NCBI GenBank assembly: GCA_028561875.1
Contig: JAQQTI010000001.1
Span: 124,001 to 188,000 of the forward strand
DNA length: 64,000 nt
Direction of reading: 5' to 3'
Source of the DNA: Methanomassiliicoccaceae archaeon COG_1
GTDB taxonomy: Archaea > Thermoplasmatota > Thermoplasmata > Methanomassiliicoccales > Methanomethylophilaceae
Numbering within the stretch: position 1 is the first letter of the stretch; each line of letters begins with the position of its first letter. Shown piece by piece: positions 7,594 through 15,532 of this stretch. The translations under genes and the position numbers were made by a program. A model generated the notes under the pieces. The model ran no database searches. It was not told where the DNA came from and saw nothing but the letters and a program-made list of their open reading frames with translations.

Positions 7594-9119
7594 CCGTCGC
7601 CGAGAGCCTCGCCGAGGCGCTGCGTACCGGGGAGGTGCCCGACCGGGAGTCTCTGCAGCGTCTGAAGATGAAGCTGTGCTCCGAGTCCGGGGCCGATAAG
7701 GTCCCGGCGAACTCGGAAGTCCTGGCGCTTCTCACCGAGGAAGAGCGGAGGCGCTACCTCCCGATACTTGTGAAGAAGCCGATGCGCACCGCCTCCGGCG
7801 TCGCCGCCGTCGCCGTGATGACCTCCCCCCACCCTTGCCCGCACGGCCGGTGTTCGTACTGCCCCGGCGGTGTGGGGAACGGCTCACCACAGTCGTACAC
7901 CGGGAAGGAGCCCGCGGCGCGGCGGGCGGCGGCGAGCCGCTTCGATCCCTACGACCAGGTTGCCGCGAGGGTAGCGCAGCTCGAGGAGGTCGGACACCCC
8001 ACCGACAAGGTCGATCTCATCATCATGGGCGGGACGTTCACCTCCCGCGACCCCCTCTACCAAGAATGGTTCGCGAGGCGGTGTTTCGAGGCGCTGAACG
8101 GGCATCCGGCCGCCTCTCTCGAAGCGGCGCAGGAGGAGAACTCCCACGCGGGTAGGAGGTGTGTCGGGCTCACCGTCGAGACCCGCCCCGACTACTTCAT
8201 GAAGGAGGAGCAGGTAGCCCGTATGTTGCACCTCGGGGCGACGCGCGTCGAACTTGGCGTGCAGATCCTCGATGACGGCGTCCTCGCCGGCGTGAACCGC
8301 GGACACGGAATCGAAGAGGTCGCGCGGGCGACCGCCATATGCCGGAGGATGGGGTTAAAGGTCTGTTACCACGTCATGCCCGGTCTCCCCGGTTCGTCGC
8401 CGGAGAAGGATTTGGAATCCTTTGACCTTATGTTCTCCGATCCGCGCTTTCGCCCTGACATGCTCAAGCTCTATCCGACGATGGTGGTCGGGGGGACAGG
8501 GCTGCACGACATGTGGAAGGCCGGGGACTACAATCCGCCAGACACGGCGTCGGCGGTATCCCTCCTCTCGGATATGTGCTCCCGCGTGCCGCCGTACGTG
8601 CGCATACAGAGGATACAGCGCGATATCCCCGCGCCGGAGATTTCGGCAGGAATCCGCTTGAGCAATCTGAGGCAGCTCGTGGAAGCGGATATGGTTTCTC
8701 GCGGGGTTCCATGCAGGTGCATCCGCTGCCGCGAGGTCGGACATACTGGGGCGGTCCTCGAGGATTCATCGAAAGTCGAATTGAACACCTACTCCTACGA
8801 GGCATCGGGCGGCGAGGAGCGCTTCATCTCGTTCGATTACGAGGGCTCCCTCGTCGGCTACTCCCGCCTCCGCCTCGACGGCTCTGGAACCGCATCGGTG
8901 CGCGAGCTGAAGGTTTTCGGCAACGAGACCGCCATAGGCGCCGCCGCCGATTCTTGGCAACACCGTGGATACGGCGGGAGGCTGCTCGCGGAGGCGGAGA
9001 GGGTCGCTGCGGAGGAGGGGTACGCAGAGGTACGCGTTACCAGCGGCGTCGGTGTGAGGGAGTACTACGCGTCGAAGGGTTACCGCCTAGATGCGCCCTA
9101 CATGCTCAAGAGCCTTTGA
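7590..9119 (+). CDS. elp3: Elp3-type tRNA U34 carboxymethyltransferase (radical SAM/GNAT)
   Basis: Stand-alone archaeal Elp3 modifies U34 of tRNAs using SAM and acetyl-CoA. Domains in order: N-terminal tRNA-binding region, radical SAM core with the cluster motif CPHGRCSYCPGG (CxxxxCxxC), the MGGTFTSRD and VETRPDY motifs, a zinc-binding CRCIRCREVGH stretch, and a C-terminal GNAT domain with HRGYGGRLLAEAERVAAEEG and YYASKGYRL. The 509-residue length is normal. About 40 Arg codons were read and none is CGA. It overlaps the upstream regulator. Confidence 0.95.
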   Translation: MTVAESLAEALRTGEVPDRESLQRLKMKLCSESGADKVPANSEVLALLTEEERRRYLPILVKKPMRTASGVAAVAVMTSPHPCPHGRCSYCPGGVGNGSPQSYTGKEPAARRAAASRFDPYDQVAARVAQLEEVGHPTDKVDLIIMGGTFTSRDPLYQEWFARRCFEALNGHPAASLEAAQEENSHAGRRCVGLTVETRPDYFMKEEQVARMLHLGATRVELGVQILDDGVLAGVNRGHGIEEVARATAICRRMGLKVCYHVMPGLPGSSPEKDLESFDLMFSDPRFRPDMLKLYPTMVVGGTGLHDMWKAGDYNPPDTASAVSLLSDMCSRVPPYVRIQRIQRDIPAPEISAGIRLSNLRQLVEADMVSRGVPCRCIRCREVGHTGAVLEDSSKVELNTYSYEASGGEERFISFDYEGSLVGYSRLRLDGSGTASVRELKVFGNETAIGAAADSWQHRGYGGRLLAEAERVAAEEGYAEVRVTSGVGVREYYASKGYRLDAPYMLKSL

Positions 9120-11336
9120 TTAGCCATAGAACGGAGCATCGCCCCACCTGTCGCGGCGGATGCCAACCACCCGTCCGAGCGACTCGTAGGCCCTCAGCGT
9201 CTGCTCGTCCACCGACGGGCGCACCTTCTCCATCGCCCTCTCGAAGTGCCTTGCGTCGACGGTCTGTGCACCTTTATTTTCGCGGTAGGCTGCGAGGCCC
9301 GCCTCCCGGCAGAGGGCGGCTAGGTCGGCGCCGACGTACCCGTCGGTGAGGCCCGCGATGCGGGCGAGGTCCACGTCGGGCCCCAGCGGCATGTTACGGG
9401 TGTGTACCTTGAGTATGCCCATTCTGCCCTCGGCATCAGGCTTTCCGATGAGGACCATCCTGTCGATCCTCCCCGGCCTGAGGAGCGCCGGGTCGAGCAT
9501 GTCGGGGCGGTTCGTGGCTGCCATGACGAGGACGTTGTTGAGCTGCTCCACGCCGTCAATCGCCGTGAGGAGCTGGGCGACGATCCTTGCCCAGGCGTCG
9601 GAATCGTCCCCGCCGCGCCTCGGCGCGATGGAATCGATCTCGTCGAAGAATATGATGGAGGGGGCCATCTGCTTGGCCCGCTTGAAGATCTTCCTGATCG
9701 CCTGCTCGCTCTCGCCGAGCCACTTGCTGGCTATCTCGGGCCCGTTTATGGCGATGAAGTTTGCTCCGGACTCGTTCGCCATCGCCTTCGCGATGAGCGT
9801 CTTGCCGGTCCCGGGGGGGCCGTAGAGGAGCACCCCCCTCCCGGCGGCGATGCCGAGTCTCTCGAAGCCCTTCCGGTCCTCACCTGGGAGTAGCACGTCG
9901 TCGATCTCCCTCCGCACGTCGTCGAGCCCACCGACGTCGCCCCAAGTAACCTTCGGCACCTCGACGGCGACCTCCCTCATCCCGCTGGGCTCTACGTCGG
10001 AAAGGGCCTTCTCGAAATCCTTCATGGTGACCCTCATAGATTCTAGCACGTCCGTGGGGACGGGCTTGTCCAGATCCACTTTGTCAATGCTGTGACCGAG
10101 GCACTCCATGGCGGCCTCGCGGGCGAGGGCGGCGAGGTCGGCACCGACGAACCCCTGAGTCATGCGCGAGAGGCGATCGAGGTCCACGTCCCCGCCTAAG
10201 GGCATGTTGCGGGTGTGGACGTCGAGTATGGACCTCCGGCCCGCCCGGCTAGGCACGCCTATCTCGATCTCGCGGTCGAACCTGCCCGGGCGCCGCAGCG
10301 CTGGATCGATGGCATCCTCCCTGTTGGTGGCGCCGATGACTATGACGTCCCCCCTTCCGCCCATGCCGTCCATGAGCGACAGCAGCTGGGCGACCACCCT
10401 GTGCTCCTGCTCGCCGTAGACTGCGTCGCGGTTCGGGGCGATGGAGTCGATCTCGTCGAGGAAGATGATAGACGGGGAGTTCTTAGCGGCCGTCTCGAAC
10501 ATCGTCCTAAGGCGGTTCTCCGACTCCCCGTAGTATTTGCTCATGATTTCCGGTCCGCGGATGGTGTAGAAACTCGCCCCGGACTCGTTGGCGAGAGCTT
10601 CGGCGATGAGCGTCTTGCCGGTCCCGGGGGGGCCGTAGAGGAGCACGCCCCTCGGCGCGGAGATGCCCATCCTCTCGAACAGCTCGGGGTGCTTGAGGGG
10701 GAGCTCGATCATCTCCCTGATGCGTCTGAGCTCGCCGTCGAGGCCGCCTATGTCGTCATAGGTGGTGGTGCGTCTCTCCCTCCCGGAGGGCTCGGTCTTC
10801 CCGGACCGGGGTTTAAGGGGGGCCTCCATGACCGTGAGAGCGGTGGACTCGGATATCGTAACCGGGCCCTCTGGTACCGTGGATACGACGGTGAACACCG
10901 AGCGCGTCCCCATAAGGGAGATGTTCGGAACGGTGATGTCGAGGCCGGTGATGAGCGGGCGGTTGATGAGGTTGTTCTTGAAGACGGATGTGAAACCGCG
11001 GTCGACGGATATGTGCGTGCCCTCTGGTATGTTGGGTGCCAGCACGACCTTCGCCGCCTTCTTCGGTTCGCAGAGCCTGACCCTTACGTTTTCCCCGAGG
11101 GACACCCCGGCCGAGGTCCTGGTCAGTCCGTCGATCCTGATGATTCCGGTGCCCTCGTCCTCGGTGTCGCCACGGAAGACCTTGGCGACGACGGTCTTCT
11201 TCCCGGCGATCTCCACCACGCTGCCTATGCTAAGCCCTAGCTGTGTGTATGCCAGCGGGTCGAGACGGGCGCGTCCATAGCCGGCCTCGCTGAGGCGCTT
11301 CTGGGAATCGACCTTCATGACGAGAGACTCTACCAT
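9120..11336 (-). CDS. VAT/CDC48-type AAA+ ATPase
   Basis: Archaeal homologue of p97/CDC48: a hexameric unfoldase with an N-domain (double-psi barrel, GLSIGSVVEIAGKKTVVAKV) and two AAA modules, D1 and D2. Both modules have Walker A GPPGTGKT and Walker B (IIFLDEIDSIAP, IIFFDEIDSIAP), with Arg-rich second regions of homology. The C-terminus ends FYG, a hydrophobic-Tyr-X motif of the type used to dock to the 20S proteasome. Start ATG 11336 (MVESLVMKVDSQKRL) is chosen because the longer frame runs into the divergent tRNA-Lys. It stops with TAA. Confidence 0.93.
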   Translation of the reverse strand: MVESLVMKVDSQKRLSEAGYGRARLDPLAYTQLGLSIGSVVEIAGKKTVVAKVFRGDTEDEGTGIIRIDGLTRTSAGVSLGENVRVRLCEPKKAAKVVLAPNIPEGTHISVDRGFTSVFKNNLINRPLITGLDITVPNISLMGTRSVFTVVSTVPEGPVTISESTALTVMEAPLKPRSGKTEPSGRERRTTTYDDIGGLDGELRRIREMIELPLKHPELFERMGISAPRGVLLYGPPGTGKTLIAEALANESGASFYTIRGPEIMSKYYGESENRLRTMFETAAKNSPSIIFLDEIDSIAPNRDAVYGEQEHRVVAQLLSLMDGMGGRGDVIVIGATNREDAIDPALRRPGRFDREIEIGVPSRAGRRSILDVHTRNMPLGGDVDLDRLSRMTQGFVGADLAALAREAAMECLGHSIDKVDLDKPVPTDVLESMRVTMKDFEKALSDVEPSGMREVAVEVPKVTWGDVGGLDDVRREIDDVLLPGEDRKGFERLGIAAGRGVLLYGPPGTGKTLIAKAMANESGANFIAINGPEIASKWLGESEQAIRKIFKRAKQMAPSIIFFDEIDSIAPRRGGDDSDAWARIVAQLLTAIDGVEQLNNVLVMAATNRPDMLDPALLRPGRIDRMVLIGKPDAEGRMGILKVHTRNMPLGPDVDLARIAGLTDGYVGADLAALCREAGLAAYRENKGAQTVDARHFERAMEKVRPSVDEQTLRAYESLGRVVGIRRDRWGDAPFYG

Positions 11337-11464
11337 CTGCAGGAGCAATCCTCTCAGCGGTATTCTTAGGTTTGCCCAGCGGGCCGTCCTCCTTATAATT
11401 AAGATAAGACAGCCATTAAATAGGAGCACTAGTTCGGGGGGAAATACTAGCTTAAGATATCCAA

Positions 11465-11538
11465 GGGCCTGTAGCTCAGCTAGGTAGAGCATCTGACTTT
11501 TAATCAGGTGGTCGGGGGTTCGAATCCCTCCAGGCCCG
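11465..11538 (+). tRNA. tRNA-Lys (TTT)
   Basis: GGGCCTG pairs with CAGGCCC. The anticodon loop CTTTTAA gives UUU (Lys). The T-arm is GGGGGTTCGAATCCCTC and G73 follows. CCA is not encoded, unlike three of the other tRNAs here. Confidence 0.95.
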
Positions 11539-11653
11539 CTGTTATCTTCATGAGCGATCGGACGGCGGATCAAGTATGAGGAGCGAGACAGGCATGCAGA
11601 GCGGTTTTTTCAAACAGTTTACCCGCTGACCGGAAGACGGGGGACATACCGAG

Positions 11654-11929
11654 GTGAAAAAATTGGTAGCAGAAGCTAAGACGTTCAACATTCTCAAGCA
11701 CGACCTCGTGCCCGAACACCACCTCCTCACCGAGGCGGAGGCCGGGGAGGTGCTGAAGAAGCTGGAAATCACGCGCGACCAGCTTCCCAAGATCAAGACT
11801 ACGGATGCAGCCGTTGAGGTCTTGGAGAGCATCCACGGGCCTATCGCCGAAGGCAGTGTGATAAAGATTGTGAGGAAGAGCGAGACCGCACAGGAATTCA
11901 CGGTTTACCGGCTCGTAACCAAAGGGTGA
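11654..11929 (+). CDS. rpoH: DNA-directed RNA polymerase subunit H
   Basis: The 91-residue protein contains the RpoH/Rpb5 C-terminal fold: FNILKHDLVPEHHLLTEAEA, then LPKIKTTDAAVEVLESIHG and the C-terminal VIKIVRKSETAQEFTVYRLV. It starts at GTG with GAGG just before. It is the first gene of the classic archaeal rpoH-B-A'-A'' operon, six bases before rpoB. Confidence 0.93.
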   Translation: MKKLVAEAKTFNILKHDLVPEHHLLTEAEAGEVLKKLEITRDQLPKIKTTDAAVEVLESIHGPIAEGSVIKIVRKSETAQEFTVYRLVTKG

Positions 11930-11935
11930 GACAAA

Positions 11936-14900
11936 TTGAGGGACCTAGTCAATCTGTACTTCAGGGGTAAGGACATCGTCAACCACCACATCGCGTCTTT
12001 TGACGATTTCCTCGCGGTCCAGGGAAACCCGAACAGCCGGATGCAGCGCATCGTTGATGACATCCGCGTCCCCACCGATGATGCCGAGAGGGGAGTAATC
12101 AGACTCGACCCCGAGCGCACTGGCGGGAAGGAGGTCGAAATCATCATCGGCCGCCGGAGGTTAGAAGACGGCACCATCGACACCCAGTCGAAGCCCACCG
12201 TCAGGATCGAGGAGCCCAAGGTCATCGAGGCCAACGGCTACTCCCACGACATCACCCCCATGGAGGCCAGGCTCAGGAACCTGAACTATATGTCCCCAGT
12301 CTACGTCCGTTTCGAGGTCCTTGAGAACGGCATACCGCAGGACCTAGATAACGGCGGGTGGGTGCACATAGGCGACCTGCCCATGATGGTCAAGTCCAGG
12401 GGCTGCAACCTCGCCAAGGCCAACATCGAGGCCCGCCTCGACCGCAAAATCACCAAAGACGAGTACCTGCAGGAGCTCGTAAAGCAGAAGGAGGACCCTA
12501 GGGAGCCCGGGGGGTACTTCATCATCGGCGGCACTGAGAGGGTGCTCATCACCCTCGAGGACCTCGCCCCCAACCGTGTCATGGTCGAGTACAACGAGCG
12601 CTACGGGACCCCCGTCGAGACCGCGAAGGTGTTCTCCCAGAGGGAGGGCTACCGCGCACTGACCCAGGTGGAAAAGAAGAAGGACGGCACGCTGCTCGTC
12701 TCCGTCCCCGTCGTGTCCGGCGAGATCCCCCTCGTGGCGCTCATGAAGGCGCTCGGCATGGAGAAGGACCAGGACATCTACGATACCATCGTCTCCGACG
12801 GCGCCATGGCGAACATCGTATACGCCAACATCGAGAATTCCTTCGACGCCAAGACCTGGCCGCCCAACGGGTTCCACACCACCGAGGACGCCATCGCCTA
12901 CCTCGAAAGGAACTTCGCCGCCGGGCAGGCTAAGGAGTACAGGACGAAGAAGGTGGAGTCGATTCTCGACCGTTCGCTGCTCCCGCACCTCGGGGACAGG
13001 CCGGAAGACCGTATGAAGAAGGCCATCTTCCTCGGCCGCATCGCCAAATCCGTCCTTGAGCTCTCGCTCGGCATCAGACAGCCGGACGACAAGGATCACT
13101 ACTCGAACAAGAGGTTGAAGCTCTCCGGCGATCTCATGGAGGACCTATTCAGGACCAGCTTCTCCTCCCTCATGAAGGACCTGAAGTACCAGCTCGAGAG
13201 GAACACGGGCAGGAAGAGGAACGAGATCAACATAGCCTCCTCGATCAGACCAGACCTGTTCACTCACAAACTTCTCCACGCCCTCGCCACCGGCAATTGG
13301 GTCGGCGGTCGTGCTGGCGTCTCGCAGCTACTCGACAGGACTTCCAACATGTCCGCCATGTCGCACCTCAGGAGGATCACCTCCTCTCTTACCCGGTCTC
13401 AGCCCCACTTCGAAGCCCGTGACCTGCACCCCACTCAGTGGGGGAGGCTGTGCCCGTCGGAGACTCCCGAGGGGCAGAACTGCGGTCTGGTGAAGAACGC
13501 CGCGCTAATCATCGACGTGTCGGAGAACTTTCCCGACACCGAGGTCATCAAGATGCTGAAGGACTTCGGGCTCTCCTCCGTGAAGGAGGACGATACCCGC
13601 ATATTCGTCAACGGAGACCTCGCCGGCACCTACTTCGACCCCGAGAAGCTCGTCGTAGACCTCCGGGAGCGTAGAAGGTACGGCCTCATCTCGCAGAGCA
13701 TCAACGTCCGCCACGACGAGGAGATGCATGAGGTCATCATAAACTGTGACGACGGTAGGCTCAGGAGGCCGTTGCTCATCCTGAAGGACGGCAGGACCGT
13801 CTTAACCCGCAAGCACATCGAGGGCATCCGCGAGGGCAAGATCGCCTGGGACGACCTATTCCGTGACGGCCTTATCGAGTGGCTCGACGCCGAGGAGGAG
13901 GAGGACGCGCTCGTCCTCGTCGCCCCCTACAAGGCCCCCCACCGCTGCCCGAAGTGCAACCACGCACTCTCGGAGACCGACGTGGATTGGATGAACTCCG
14001 GCAAGGCCGAGGACTGCGAGCTCTTCTGCAGGTGGTGCAACGGGACGTTCACCGTGCCCAACCTGATCACTCCCGAGCACACGCACATGGAGGTCGATCC
14101 GATGATCATCCTCGGTGTCGCCGCAGGGGTCGTCCCCTACCCGGAGTTCAACTCCGCGCCCCGCGTGACCATGGGCGCCGGTATGGCCAAGCAGGCCCTC
14201 GGTATCGCGGCCGCCAACTACAGGATCAGGCCGGACACCCGCGGTCACGTCATGCACTACCCGCAGATGCCGATGGTGCAGACGCAGACAATGGATTACA
14301 TCGGGTACAAATACAGGCCGGCCGGGCAGAACTTCTGCATAGCTGTCCTCTCCTACCACGGATACAACATAGAGGACGCGATCGTGATGAACAGGTCCTC
14401 GGTGCAGAGAGGCCTCGGCAGGACCACCTTCATGAGGTCCTACCGCGCCGAGGAGCGCCGCTACCCAGGAGGCCAGGAGGACCACTTCGAGATCCCATCG
14501 CCTGACATCGTTGGCGCCAGAATGGACGAGGCCTACACCTCCCTCGGTGAGGACGGGCTCATCTCTCCCGAGGCGTACGTGCAGGGCTCCGACGTACTCA
14601 TAGGCAAGACCTCTCCGCCGAGGTTCCTCGAAGAGGAGACCGACTTCCTCACCCCGCAGAAGAGGAGGGAGACATCCGTCACCGTCAGGCCCGGCGAGCA
14701 GGGCTACGTCGATTCCGTCATCGTAACGGAGAGCGAGAACGGCTCCCGGCTCGTTCGCGTCAAGGTCAGGGACGAGAGGATTCCCGAGCTCGGCGACAAG
14801 TTCTGCTCCAGGTTCGGACAGAAGGGCGTCATCGGTAGGCTGGTGGACCAGTGCGACATGCCCTTCACCCCCGACGGGATCACCCCCGACCTCGTCGTGA

Positions 14901-15532
14901 ACCCTCACGGAATCCCTTCCCGCATGACCATCGGGCACGTGCTGGAGATGATCGCGGGGAAGGTCGGGTCCATGGAGGGCAGGACGATCGACGGCACAGC
15001 CTTCTCTGCGGAGAACGAGGATGCCATCCGCGACGGTCTCGTTCGCAACGGTTTCTGCCGCAACGGGAAGGAAATCATGTACGACGGCAGGACCGGACGC
15101 ATGATCCAGACAGACGTTTACACAGGCGTCATCTTCTACGAGAAGCTGCATCACATGGTCAGCGGCAAGATGCACGTCAGGTCCAGGGGGCCGGTGCAGA
15201 TTCTCACCAGGCAGCCGACCGAGGGTCGTTCCAGGCAGGGAGGGCTCAGGTTCGGGGAGATGGAGAGGGACTGTCTCATCGGACATGGGGCGGCCATGGT
15301 CATAAAGGATCGCCTTCTCGACGAGTCCGACGGCACGCAGCAGTATGTTTGCGGTAATCCGAACTGCGGACACATATCCGTCATGAACAGGCGTGGCGAG
15401 CTTCGCTGCCCCGTCTGCGGCAACACCACAAACATCCACCTCGTGCAGACGTCCTATGCGTTCAAGCTCCTCATGGACGAGCTCCTATCGATGGGCGTCG
15501 CCATGAGGCTCCAGCTGGAGGACATGTCATGA
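11936..15532 (+). CDS. rpoB: DNA-directed RNA polymerase subunit B (unsplit)
   Basis: The 1198-residue beta-like subunit is encoded in one piece, as in Thermoplasmata and unlike most methanogens, where it is split into B'' and B'. It starts at TTG (MRDLVNLYFRGKDIV). Landmarks: the GGYFIIGGTERV protrusion, WGRLCPSETPEGQNCGLVKN fork region, YNIEDAIVMN, the hybrid-binding GDKFCSRFGQKGVIG, and a C-terminal zinc ribbon CPVCGNTTNIH. A second zinc-like CPKCNHALSE...CRWC is near residue 665. Its TGA overlaps rpoA1 (ATGA). Confidence 0.97.
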   Translation: MRDLVNLYFRGKDIVNHHIASFDDFLAVQGNPNSRMQRIVDDIRVPTDDAERGVIRLDPERTGGKEVEIIIGRRRLEDGTIDTQSKPTVRIEEPKVIEANGYSHDITPMEARLRNLNYMSPVYVRFEVLENGIPQDLDNGGWVHIGDLPMMVKSRGCNLAKANIEARLDRKITKDEYLQELVKQKEDPREPGGYFIIGGTERVLITLEDLAPNRVMVEYNERYGTPVETAKVFSQREGYRALTQVEKKKDGTLLVSVPVVSGEIPLVALMKALGMEKDQDIYDTIVSDGAMANIVYANIENSFDAKTWPPNGFHTTEDAIAYLERNFAAGQAKEYRTKKVESILDRSLLPHLGDRPEDRMKKAIFLGRIAKSVLELSLGIRQPDDKDHYSNKRLKLSGDLMEDLFRTSFSSLMKDLKYQLERNTGRKRNEINIASSIRPDLFTHKLLHALATGNWVGGRAGVSQLLDRTSNMSAMSHLRRITSSLTRSQPHFEARDLHPTQWGRLCPSETPEGQNCGLVKNAALIIDVSENFPDTEVIKMLKDFGLSSVKEDDTRIFVNGDLAGTYFDPEKLVVDLRERRRYGLISQSINVRHDEEMHEVIINCDDGRLRRPLLILKDGRTVLTRKHIEGIREGKIAWDDLFRDGLIEWLDAEEEEDALVLVAPYKAPHRCPKCNHALSETDVDWMNSGKAEDCELFCRWCNGTFTVPNLITPEHTHMEVDPMIILGVAAGVVPYPEFNSAPRVTMGAGMAKQALGIAAANYRIRPDTRGHVMHYPQMPMVQTQTMDYIGYKYRPAGQNFCIAVLSYHGYNIEDAIVMNRSSVQRGLGRTTFMRSYRAEERRYPGGQEDHFEIPSPDIVGARMDEAYTSLGEDGLISPEAYVQGSDVLIGKTSPPRFLEEETDFLTPQKRRETSVTVRPGEQGYVDSVIVTESENGSRLVRVKVRDERIPELGDKFCSRFGQKGVIGRLVDQCDMPFTPDGITPDLVVNPHGIPSRMTIGHVLEMIAGKVGSMEGRTIDGTAFSAENEDAIRDGLVRNGFCRNGKEIMYDGRTGRMIQTDVYTGVIFYEKLHHMVSGKMHVRSRGPVQILTRQPTEGRSRQGGLRFGEMERDCLIGHGAAMVIKDRLLDESDGTQQYVCGNPNCGHISVMNRRGELRCPVCGNTTNIHLVQTSYAFKLLMDELLSMGVAMRLQLEDMS

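Noticed and set aside
11337-11573. Longer VAT N-terminus reaching to 11573
   Set aside because: That frame crosses the tRNA-Lys gene and its promoter; the conserved N-domain begins at 11336.
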